A stretch of DNA of 64,000 nucleotides from Primulina eburnea (Eukaryota > Streptophyta > Magnoliopsida > Lamiales > Gesneriaceae): positions 51,354,342-51,418,341 of the forward strand of contig NC_133101.1 in NCBI RefSeq assembly GCF_022965805.1. The letters run 5' to 3'. Made by a program: the position numbers and the translations under genes. This document shows positions 36,163 to 46,100 of this stretch, in pieces; within the stretch, counting starts at the first letter, position 1; each line of letters opens with the position of its first letter. The notes under the pieces were generated by a model that searched no databases, had not been told where the DNA came from, and was given only the letters and a program-made list of their open reading frames with translations.

Positions 36163-38448
36163 TGGAGGGCCCCGGATCCAACATCTATTTCTAATAATTA
36201 TAACGAGGAAGTTTTTTTTAACTTTTCTAAAATAAAACGTGAAATATCTCTATTAAAATGAGAGCATCCAAAAATATAAAAACATATCCCAAGCAAAAGC
36301 CAAAGAAATAAAGATAGTTCTAACAAAAAAAATGATTGTGTAAACGCATAACTTGAGGGTCACTGACCGATATAAACGTCGACAAAATAATTTACAAGTC
36401 CCAAATGTTGAAATATAAGTTTTAACATGCCAAAATAAACTAGTGAGTCAAAATAATCCAAGTATCATCAAATAGCTCCTAAGACCTGAGAATCACACTC
36501 TAAATCGTATCTCCTTACTTGAAGATGGACTCTGGCATCCTAGGCCTCGCCTCATCTACCATTAAGCACATGAAAATGAGAGGTAGCCGACATGCCAGTG
36601 AGTATAACCCTAGTATGATAAAATAATGAAAATTAAAATGACAATTAGTTTATATGAAATCCATAAAGATGCAATATAATGCAATGCATGATCAGAAGCT
36701 TTGGGCTATAAATAAATCTCACGATCAAGTGAATCATCTAGTCATAGGGTACCCAAGGAAAGATAATCCCCCAACAACATCCACCGACTCATCTGCTCAT
36801 GGTGAGTGTTATGTTATACAATCCCATGATTATGGTGCGCTTATAGAGAGTGTTCAGGCCATAGCAGCGACCTTCACATACACTGTGCCAACTTAACTAT
36901 AGCCCCATACGTCCAACAAATCAAGACGTCCTCGGAAATATCAAATATAAATCAAAAAGTAGCTCAAGATACAATCCAATGATGCAAATCGATATCATAA
37001 TAAGCTCATCTCAAGACAACAATCATCAACAAATCACAAATAATTCATCGAGCTGTAGACTTTACAATTTAAAATAAAAATTGATACTTTTACCTCGTAT
37101 GTTACCGACCATAACATACCTTTCAAATATTATCAAAAAGAGATCGAAAGGTGTGGTTGAGAAGTCCTTGAACCCTAGAAGCCTACTTTAATATCAACAA
37201 AAATACCATATCAACTAAATTCTTATTCATCCAAGGTTTCGACACAAAACCAAATTAAAATATGATATGACGATAAAAAAATCGATTCGCTACTAACCAA
37301 CTTAAAGTAAATAATCTTGAGCCAACCCAAGTCAATACTTCAGCCGAATCTGAAAATACAAAGTCAAGTACTCGAATCATTTATCCAAACAGAGAAGTTT
37401 TAGTCCAAAATTCATAATGAATTCAATACTGCTTCGAATAAATATCCGCAAATTGGATATGCAAGAAAACTCATAGTCAAACAATTATTTTTCACAAAGT
37501 TTTGTCAAATAAAGTAATTTGCCCTAATGTTAATCACTTGAAACATACAACATAATTCTCGCGAATTCTGTATCAGCACATATCTGGCACATTTAGTATT
37601 TTGAGCATAAATTCCTCAATCCCAATGGAATCAATCCAATCTGTTACCATTTCAAAGACAAGACAATGTTCTATAACTTTTATTTGAACATAAAATCCAG
37701 AATCCGAATGTAAAAATGTCACATGCTCAAAATACAGTAGCTTTGCTACACACCTCAAACATAACATATGGTTTTGACACATTTTGGTATAAAATTCATA
37801 TCAAATCCATTACCAATTGGAATTCGATTATTCCAACGGCCAGGAACAATAACACAAAGCACTACAAGTTCTATTTAAGTCATAACTAGCTGGAACAATA
37901 AAGCACTACAAGTTCTATTTATGTCTAAAAATTCTCATTATATACCATTATTCAACAAAGAAATTGAAGCCAAAAGCTCACCGAATCGAACAAGAAGCTG
38001 CGCAGAAACAAGCTGAAAAACAATAGCTTCAATCCAGCTGAATCCTTGTTCAAAAAGTACAATTTATGACTTAAATTGAATCTTAGGATGTTAGCAACAA
38101 AACCATTCAAGAATTTTTAGTTTCGACATCGGACGGAGAAGTTATGGTGATTCTACGACAACTGCTACAATGGTAAACCCTTGCATTTATAAAATGGCTA
38201 AAATTATTTATTTAATTTTAAAAATATTTTAGCGAGGCATTATTGATTATTTAACTTGATTTTAAATTATTACTTGTTTATTTGATGCACGTTAAAATGT
38301 CTTCTTGAGTTTTGTGTTTCAGGCGAATATTCGATGCATGATCGGGAAAAGAGACCGGTGACGATTTAGACAATTTATGCAATGTGGTATTTTATTTCAA
38401 GTCAAGAATTGGATATTTTAAATGATTTATGCCATCAGTAACAGCAAC
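36163..38448. other. No gene; probable gypsy LTR remnants
   Basis: Non-coding. Around 36540-36620 the text AAAATGAGAGGTAGCCGACA, then GTGAGTATAACCC, resembles the inverted 3' part of gypsy-type LTRs. From about 38200 to 38420 the sequence turns to a plus-oriented LTR start style (AT-rich, then GGGAAAAGAGACCGGTGACG), comparable to 5420s and to the inverted 35950s. Borders could not be set. Confidence 0.4.
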
Positions 38449-38575
38449 AGCTGTATTAGGCTTTAATATCTTTAATGGACCATCTGTGATGACATACCAC
38501 ATGTCATCATCCTGCGCTGCAGTGCTTCATACGAATCATCATCAAAATCTTCTTTGAAATCTTCTCTGATACCAC
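38449..38575 (-). pseudogene. Copia C: first codons of gag and primer site
   Basis: The sequence matches the gag N-terminal region of element B at 49615-49750 (minus strand, ATGACATACCACATGTCATC versus ATGACATACCATATGTCATC). It ends in the primer site TGGTATCAGAGA on the minus strand (38564-38575). The rest of gag-pol of C is missing to the left. Confidence 0.75.
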
Positions 38576-38576
38576 T

Positions 38577-38846
38577 TGTTAGGGATCGATGTAGAGTTTA
38601 GAGGGGGGGTGAATAAACTCTTCTCCTTTGATGATAATTATGCAAAGGGTGCTAAAATCCTGTTAGAGATTGTAGCTGTTCTTGTTCAATAGTACATCCA
38701 GCAGATCACAATTGAAAGTGCGGAAACAATCTGATGGAGTAAGGTGAAAGACAGTAATAGCAGTAGGTAGTGACACAGTATTTGTTTCTAGAAGTTCGAA
38801 GATAAAATCTTCTACGTCTCCCCTTCTTCTGTTTCTAGAAGGTATC
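38577..38846 (-). repeat. 5' LTR of copia C, part 1 (split by element B)
   Basis: On the plus strand it starts TGTTAGGGATCGATG directly after the C primer site. It holds part of the conserved lineage block (TTCTACGTCTCCCCTTCTTC). It ends at the GTATC target duplication of element B and continues at 50835. Confidence 0.8.
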
Positions 38847-39870
38847 TGATAGGATCGATTAACGTATCAAGAGTGTTTAGAAATGGGGGGTTGAATAAAC
38901 ACTCACACTTAAAACTTATCTTTTCGAATTTTGAGTTCAGTTTGGTGACAAACTGATTCTCGGAATCTTGTTGGTCAATGACAATCAGTTAAACTAAAGT
39001 AGTTGCGGAAAGTAACTGACTGAAAGATAGAATACGAAACTGAAAGAAAACACACAAGAATTGTTTCTGGATGTTTGGAGATTTCAATTACTCCTACGTC
39101 ACCCCTTCTATCTCAAGGATAGGATTTCCACTAAAAGACTTTGATCGAATACAAGATTTGTACTGACCCACTTCAGTTTGGACTTATCACTGCTAAAAGC
39201 TGAAACTCTTAGTATTACAAAAATGTTCTCAGTGCGTAACTGATCTTAGCACTATCGAATTTAACGATTATTTCTAAGTGCTAGTGAGCTCAAATTGTAG
39301 CCTTAATTGCTACGAATTATAAATCAAGTAAGAGTGAGCTGAGATTCTAGCAGAGTAACAGCAAGCTTTGAATAGAGTAATCTCCTTTTTATTCAGCTGT
39401 TCTTCTGTCATATTTATAAGCTTCCCTTCCAACGGTAACTTGAGATATATTTGAATCTTTATATCTGTTGATTGCCACTTCATCATTCCTTGGTAATTGT
39501 TTGCTTCATTTATTGTAATGCGGCGTCTTAACTGCTTTAGCCGAAATGCAATGTTCTAAGCTGTATTGATTGAAGTGTGGTGTTTCACAATCACTTGCAG
39601 TCTTCTATGTCTCTTTGTCGGTTGAATGTTCTTTCCCGAGACATGTTTAGTTGAAGGATGCTTATCTTAAAAGCATACGACTGAATGTATTATCTGTCAG
39701 TTGACGAGGAGAATAACTTAATTGCGTTTCAGTTGCGTAGATTAGTTTACTAGATTCAGTTTCTGAGTTCAGTTTACTCGATCAGTTGCTGAGTTCAGTT
39801 TACTCGATCAGTCGGTTCGTATTTTCAGTTGGTTCATATTTTGTCAAACGCCGGAATTTAGTTTCCAACA
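38847..39870 (-). repeat. 3' LTR of copia B
   Basis: On the minus strand it begins TGTTGGAAACTAAATTCCGG (39870) and ends CGATCCTATCA (38847). Near 39760-39820 it has an extra 27-base repeat unit (GAGTTCAGTTTACTCGATCA) not present in the 5' LTR. Confidence 0.92.
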
Positions 39871-39885
39871 ATTTCCCCCTTTATG
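39871..39885 (-). other. Polypurine tract of copia B
   Basis: Minus-strand AAAGGGGGAAAT stands directly before the 3' LTR. Confidence 0.85.
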
Positions 39886-39995
39886 GTGTTTGACAAAACT
39901 AAGTAAATAATAAATAAACGTCTGAACTCATTGTAGATAAAATAAGAGATTGATCAACTGAATAATGGACTACACGAATTTGTAGAGATTTTTCT

Positions 39996-42723
39996 TCAAC
40001 GAGAAGATTTCTTTTGTTGTTCTAAAATCTCTTTGATCTCTTCCCCCTTTTTGTCAAACAACTCCATTTTCATAGATAATTTTCGAACGTCAGTGGAAAG
40101 AAGTTTGACATCTGAGGAGATACTGGAGACAGCATATTGTAAAAACGTCTGCAAGCAATTCCATTTTATTAGAAACAAAAGTTTCCAATCGCTCAACTCG
40201 TTTACTGATTATATCCTCAGTTGTAAAGAGACTCTGAGCTAGACCTTTGTTATTCTTCATCTCATCCACAGTTTGGGTAAGAGACTCCATGTTTGCTTGA
40301 ATGGCTTTCGGTTTTGCTGAATGAAATTCAATTGAAGAATCCAATTTGACAGTATGAGAAAATTGTGTGGATTGAATTTTCTTGATTTCAGTAATCATCT
40401 GCTGCATATTGTGCTGCATATTCTGGATTTCATCAAGAACAAGATCCATTTCTGTGGATTGTAGGGGAGGTGACTGATCAGATGTTCTTCGTTCATGTGA
40501 GACTTGATGAAAGACCACCATGGTCCTATCAGATAGTATCGTTTCAGAAACAGTCTGTGCTAGAACATCTGTTTCAGTGACTGCTACTTGGACTAGAGGA
40601 GATGAAGATTGATGTTGATCAGTAATTGGTCTTTCCTGCTGAATAAGATCTTTAGTGAGAGGGTCATGAACTGATACATCAATTTGATAGCCCTGTGATG
40701 TTCGTGCTGGTTCATCAGTTGGAAGTTTTTCAAAAGATACCAATGCCTCCATATTCTCAGCACTCTGTTGATTTGGTGATTGTGTAGGCACCACTGTTTG
40801 CTCTTTTAGTTCAGAAACAGCAGGTTGAACTGGTGCTTCTGTTGAGATAGGAACCTCTTGAGTGATTAGATCAGTTGAGTGATCAACTTCTTCAGAAATA
40901 GATTCTGTCACCACTGCTTGAATAATTTCATCAATGTTGGAAAAATTCAACTCGGCTTCAGAATACAGCTGATGTTCCACAGCAGATGATTGTGGCATAT
41001 CCTGAACTGTTTCTTCAGTTGTAACAATAGTTTGTTCTGAGGGTGGCTCTTTCTGCTGAGAAGAGGGTTCTTCTTCTTCTTCTTCTTCTTCTTCTTCTTC
41101 AGAGGCTTCCTCAGGAAGAACTAACTCCTGATCCATTTCCCACACTTTTATCTGAGCTTGCAAGCTAGTAATATCTGTATCTAGCAGAGTGATCACAGCT
41201 CGATCATTATAAGCAGTTGGATTGGATGAAATGTAGTTTGCCTTCAATTTCTCAAGCAGTTGAGATAGATTCTTAGCTCGAATTTGGTCAAAAATATAGG
41301 TTTTCCTCTCCAAAGCCTGAACTAATTGTGGCAGCTTTGACCACCTTGAGGACAATTGCTTCCATTTTGATAAACATGTTCAGCTGGGATTTATTTTTCA
41401 GCTGCTTAGCAAAAATCTGAGTTTTGTAAGCGGTCCAGGCATCATACGATTGAAGTTTTGATGCTGCAAAATTATTAACCTGTTCTCAAACAAGGTCAAT
41501 ATGAGTTTGAATGGAATTGGATGGCCTGGGCTCTTCAATCAATTTGCCCTTGCTTTTTTCAGTACTGAGGATGTGTGGAATTTCGAATCCAGTACGAGTA
41601 GTATCCACTAGTTCTGTAATCTTTATACCTTTGGGTCTGGCAGGTGCTAGAACAGCAGGACGATTGATATGGATTAGAGGAGCTTTGATCCTAACTGTTT
41701 CCTTTGTTGCATCAGTTGAGATTTCTGGTGGGATGATCTTCAGAGGAACTGCTTTGATAGACTGTTGGGAATTTGAAGATTTCAGCCTTTCAGTAGGAAT
41801 AGATTCTACTGTGGTTGGTAATTTTGTCCTTTGTGTTCATGGTTCTTGGCAACTTTTGGAGAGGGCGTCTTCTCGGAATTGGATTCACTGATAATCAGTT
41901 TTCTTTTAACTGTCTACAGTTGAGCCAATGTCTTGGCTTGTTTAACTGATTTGGGAGCACCCTGTTGCATCCCAATCTCCTTCTTGATCTTCACGAACTG
42001 ATCAGGAGAAATAACTAATTTAGTCTTGGGTGGCAGAACATTCTTCCCATTGAAGATTTTGAATTTAAATAATCGCTCAGAATCATCAGCCACCAACCCT
42101 TTGACTTTCATCAAATAGCTCAGCTGCACTGCAAATCCTTCGGATTGCTTGGTGGAGGAAAACATATTCTTCAAGATACTGAAAATAAGTTGCTTCCAGT
42201 TGAATTTTCTTCCAGTCATAATAACTGTAATAGCTTGAAATTTTTCCAAAGTCAGGGCAGCAAACGATCCTGCCTTAGCCAAGTAGCCCTTTGGCTACGA
42301 TATCAGCCAGCAACTGAACCTCATGCTTCAATTCCTTCTTAGGATCGGAAACTTTGATTTTCCGTCCATCAGCAGAGAGTTCAGTTTGCATTTCTTCAAT
42401 ATCTGATGCTTTAACATCAGCAAGGCGTACTAGTCCATCAGAAGGTAATGAAAAGATTTCTCCGAGAGAATCTTCAAAATGGTCACCAACTGACCATTAA
42501 TAGTGGAAATGATGTTTCCATCAGAGTCGATATATCCATTTGAGTAGAGGTCCTGGAGTTCTTTTGGGTAAATCTCCCGCGAGTATTGCCCTAAGAATAT
42601 CCTCAGCCCAGCTGATTCAAGCTTCAGAAATACATTTTTCTCATCGAATTCTTCGACTGATAAAGCTGATTCAAAGTTGATAGCCATAGCATTCAATAGA
42701 TGAGCAGGGATCTGATTTGCCAT
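39996..42723 (-). pseudogene. 3' ORF of copia B, unknown function
   Basis: A sense-strand region of about 2.7 kb after pol. The start is taken at the ATG at 42723 (MANQIPAHLLNAM), shared with element A. The N-terminal part contains FLKLESAGLRIFLGQYSREI. The middle block (42282-41914) reads KFQAITVIMTGRKFNWKQLI and GFAVQLSYLMKVKGLV. The C-terminal half (41355-40090) is long, acidic and helical, with an uninterrupted Glu run coded by a (GAA)n tract at 41070-41103, and likely forms coiled coils. Stops and frameshifts occur near 42430, 41910 and 41360. I see no membrane helix, signal peptide or known enzyme motif. I recall similar proteins as repeat-associated unknowns in asterids. Confidence 0.75.
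41070..41103. repeat. (TTC)n microsatellite coding for poly-Glu in the 3' ORF
   Basis: About eleven TTC units; on the minus strand they encode consecutive Glu residues. Confidence 0.9.
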
Positions 42724-42835
42724 TGATGAGAGTAAGGAAACCTGAAATTTTGCGAAATATAAGCTCTGAGTGTATGATTTTGCTCTGAGAAATGATGTAC
42801 GTGTAAGAAAGAAAACTGAATCGAAGCGGGGAATC

Positions 42836-42842
42836 ATTTATA
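42836..42842 (-). promoter_or_regulatory. Candidate TATA box for the 3' ORF
   Basis: TATAAAT on the minus strand lies 113 bases before the ATG of the 3' ORF and outside the LTR. It is a candidate internal promoter. No transcript data are available here. Confidence 0.45.
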
Positions 42843-43267
42843 TGTATGTGACTGTTTAAATTCTGGACACATGTCAGTCCATCAAAAATTTTAAATAAAA
42901 ACGTGTGTACGTGTGTTGTAAGCGCATGTACAATTTAAACGGTTCAAATGCTTCCACGTTTTTAAAATAAGATATATCATTAGATAGCAGACAGTCACGT
43001 CACTTGATTTGGAATATAATATGGTTAATTAGTTAACTTATATGAGAATATTAGTGAAATACCCAACTGAACGATCAGTTGTAAGACTGTGTCCTTTCAG
43101 TTGAGAGTTGACTAACATTTGTCTTCTCAGTTAACCTCTTAAAACCATTATTCCCCCTTAATATATGCATATGATAATGAAAGTGACGGTATAAAGTAAA
43201 ATTAAAGATCAGAAATATTGTCGTTTGCTGAAACATTGATGGCCATTCAGCTTCCATGATTTTTAAC

Positions 43268-43275
43268 TATAAATA
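43268..43275 (+). promoter_or_regulatory. Candidate TATA box for antisense ORF 1
   Basis: TATAAATA in the context ACTATAAATAGAAG, 55-62 bases before the ATG at 43330. This spacing suits a plant polymerase II promoter with a short leader. Confidence 0.55.
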
Positions 43276-43329
43276 GAAGTAACACGGTTAGTTTCAGTCA
43301 TATTAGCGAAAATATTCAAGACAAAAAGA

Positions 43330-43727
43330 ATGGCAGATTCGAGTAGCTCGAGTGCTTCGCCGTTTGCTCTGGAGACCAGGAAGGCTGTTATAGAAGATGA
43401 AGTCTTCTATAAGAGTCTTCACTACTGGAAAAGTTACAGAGGCTTGAGTTCATGTATAATACTGGAGAGGCTACCACTCCCGAAGTGGTGGCAGAGTTGA
43501 AAAAAGTGCGGGAGCACTTGAACAAAGCTGTGTGGGTGGACATCTTTAAGGATGGTCAAATATATCAGCTAATGCTTCGAAAGGAACTGAAAATCCTTAA
43601 GCGCATAGCTGTTTATCATAGCTTTGTCAAGACATCTACCGCGCCTTTATCCTCTTGGTTGAAAATGTGGATAATTGTTGTAGAGGAAAAATATGATGAT
43701 GTAATTCGTGCAAACGTTTATGGTTGA
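43330..43727 (+). pseudogene. Antisense ORF 1 inside copia B, one frameshift
   Basis: The frame opens MADSSSSSASPFALETRKAV and continues to YKSLHYWKSYRG. A one-base loss near 43445 then shifts it; the other frame carries on as MYNTGEATTPEVV, then QLMLRKELKILKRIAVYHSF, ending ANVYG with a stop at 43725. Without the shift it would be about 132 residues: a Ser-rich start, then mostly helical. It lies opposite to the element's own genes, between the sense 3' ORF and antisense ORF 2, which it resembles. The family is unknown to me. That a single indel separates two well-formed halves suggests the ORF was once maintained. Confidence 0.6.
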
Positions 43728-44007
43728 ATGAAGTATTTATATATGCTTAACTTTGTTCTTTCTCTTTCTGCAAATGATAAATTTCATCAGTTGTTATTTA
43801 TGAATTGCGAATTTAAACAGATGAACTGATGAAGACTAACTGATATAAGATGACTATAAACTTAAGTCAGTTAAGAATTAAGTAATAGATGACAAACTGA
43901 TATCAGTTGATAATTAACAACTGATAAATAAAAAGCCTGGGTAAGGAAAAACGCTTCGGTTGACTTGAGACTCTTTGGTTTCATCAACATTTAATGTCAC
44001 CTGTCTA

Positions 44008-44015
44008 TAAATAAG
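44008..44015 (+). promoter_or_regulatory. Candidate TATA box for antisense ORF 2
   Basis: TATAAATA in the context TCTATAAATAAGATG, 38-45 bases before the ATG at 44053. Confidence 0.55.
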
Positions 44016-44052
44016 ATGAGAGAGATAAAATGTGAAACAATAACAGTTCAAT

Positions 44053-44484
44053 ATGTCGGATTCAAATAATTCTGATGCATGCAACAGTACGCATGTTCAA
44101 ATTACTGAACAATTAAGTCCTTATTTAGAAGAGTTGAAGAAGACTATGGAGGAATATGTCTTGACGAAGGTGATGTCAACATGGTTCAAAATTCATGATT
44201 TGCAGAGGATAAGTAGTAATGGTGCTACTCCTTCTTGTGCTCAAGCAGCAGCAACAAGAAAATAGATTAATCGTTTTGAAGTCAGGCATGTTACAGACCT
44301 GGTTGATGACAATGTTCTGTTACATGCAATGCTATGGAAGGAATGGCATGTAATTGAGAAGATTTCTACAACTGAATCATTTTCTAGAATCCGAATTTAT
44401 GAGTTGAATAATTGGATTACAGACTGGCAAGATTCAGTTGGTTCTAAGATATCTTCTGTAAGATGGAATCGATTTTATTCTTAA
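44053..44484 (+). pseudogene. Antisense ORF 2 inside copia B, one internal stop
   Basis: The frame opens MSDSNNSDACNSTHVQITEQ. It has one TAG at 44263 and continues in the same frame (FEVRHVTDLVDDNVLL, then AMLWKEWHVIEKISTTESFS, then LNNWITDW) to a TAA at 44482-44484, about 143 codons. It resembles antisense ORF 1: both start M-x-D-S with a Ser-rich stretch, and share M-L-x-K-E-x4-[EK]-[KR]-I-x5-SF and a later L-x2-W-x3-W pattern. An AATAAA directly at the stop (44483-44488) could be a polyadenylation signal. It ends about 80 bases from the end of pol, tail to tail. Unknown function. Confidence 0.6.
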
Positions 44485-44488
44485 TAAA
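44483..44488 (+). terminator. Candidate polyadenylation signal of antisense ORF 2
   Basis: AATAAA overlaps the TAA stop of antisense ORF 2. Plant signals are loose, so this is suggestive only. Confidence 0.35.
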
Positions 44489-44566
44489 GTATCATTTTCA
44501 ATTTGTTGTTGTGTTCTTATTTTCTGCAAATAAATTTATTAAGTAAAACTAGCATCAATAATAATT

Positions 44567-46100
44567 TTAAGACAAGTCAATTAAACCAAGAATATTGTGA
44601 AAGTAAGAAAACTTAGTCTCGGGTAATGGTTTGGTGAAGATGTCAGCTGCTTGTTGCTCAATTGAAATATACTCCAGTCTAATGTCCTTCTTCAAAGCAT
44701 GATCTCTAATGAAGTGGTGCCTGACATCTATATGCTTGGTCCTTGATTGAAGAACTGGATTATAGGTGATGGCAATTTTGCTCGTATTGTCACAAAATAT
44801 GGGCGATTCATTTGTAATTACTCCATAATCTCTCAGTTGTTGCTAGATCCAGATCAGTTGTGCACAACAACTATCAGCAGCAAGGTATTCTGCTTCAGTT
44901 GTTGAGGTAGCTATGGATGTCTGCTTTTTGCTGAACCAAGAGATCAGGTCTGTCTCCTAGAAACTGACAAGATCCACTTGTACTTTTACGATCAAGCTTA
45001 CATCCTGCATAATCTGCATCTGAATATCCAACTAAATTGAAAGTAGAGTATTTAGAATACCATAACCCAACATTTTGTGTACCCTTACGATATCTCAAAA
45101 TTCTTTTAGCAGCTGAGAAATGTGATTGCTTAGATTTGCTTGAAATCTAGCACACATACAGACAGCAAATATAATATCAGGACGACTGGCAGTTAAGTAC
45201 AACAATGAACCTATTAAACCTCGATATAATGTCGCCTCAACTGATATTCCCCCTTGATCAATGTCCAATTTTACTGATGAGCTCATGGGAGTATTTGCAG
45301 CTGAACATGATTCCATGCCAAATTTCTTCATCAGCTCCTTTGTATATTTAGTTTGACTGATGAATATACCAGTCTCCAGTTGCTTCACTTACAGTCCAAG
45401 AAAGAATTTCAGTTCACCCATCATGCTCATTTCAAACTTATCCTGCATTAGTTTAGCAAATTCTTTGCATAATTTGGGGTTAGTTGACCCAAATATGATA
45501 TCATCAACATAAATTTGTACTAATAAAATGTGATCATTATTAGAAAATTTGAACAAGGTCTTATCAACTGATCCAACAAAAAAATCATGATCAGTTAGAA
45601 ATTTTGAAAGAGTTTCGTACCAAGCTCTGGGAGCTTGTTTAAGACCATATAAGGCTTTGTTCAAATGATATACATGATCAGGAAAGTTGTGATTTACAAA
45701 ACCTGGGGGTTGTTCAACAAATACTTCCTCTTGTAGTTGACCGTTCAGAAATGTACTCTTGACATCCATCGATAGACCTTGAAGTTCTTGCGTGATGCAT
45801 AAGCAAGAAAAATTCTGATTGCTTCCAGTCTTGCAACTGGAGCATACGTCTCATCATAGTCAATTCTTTCTTCTTGCCTATATCTTTTTGCCACTAATCT
45901 TGCTTTGTTGCATCCAAGTGAACCATCTTCGTTCAGTTTATTTTTGTATACCCATTTTGTACCTATAATAGTTTTGAAATTGGTCTTGGAACTAAGTTCC
46001 AGAAATTGTTATAAGTAAACTGATTTAGCTCTTCTTGCATTGCATTTACCCAGTTAGGATCAGCAAGAGCTTCATCAGTTTTCTTCGGTTATAGTTGTGT
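44567..46100 (-). pseudogene. Copia B pol: reverse transcriptase and RNase H
   Basis: RT N-terminal segments at 46090-45960 read ADPNWVNAMQEELNQF. The main core is at 45769-45389: [39 protein letters not shown] and the catalytic YVDDIIFGS (45500-45511), intact. A stop at 45389 precedes the rest of the connection region (45388-45095), with ASRPDIIFAVCMCARFQ. RNase H runs from 45098 to the stop at 44567, with GYSDADYAGCKLDRKSTSG, TTEAEYLAA, CDNTSKIAI and KHIDVRHHFIRDH. At least two frame changes occur (near 45770-45960 and at 45095). Confidence 0.9.

Noticed and set aside
36654..36896. Plus-strand ORF of 80 codons with His-rich text
   Set aside because: It lies in LTR-like sequence that resembles gypsy LTRs in inverse orientation; no domain and no support as a gene.
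39996..42723. Envelope gene of a retrovirus-like element
   Set aside because: No signal peptide, membrane helix or cleavage site is visible; the sequence is acidic, Gln/Glu-rich and helical.
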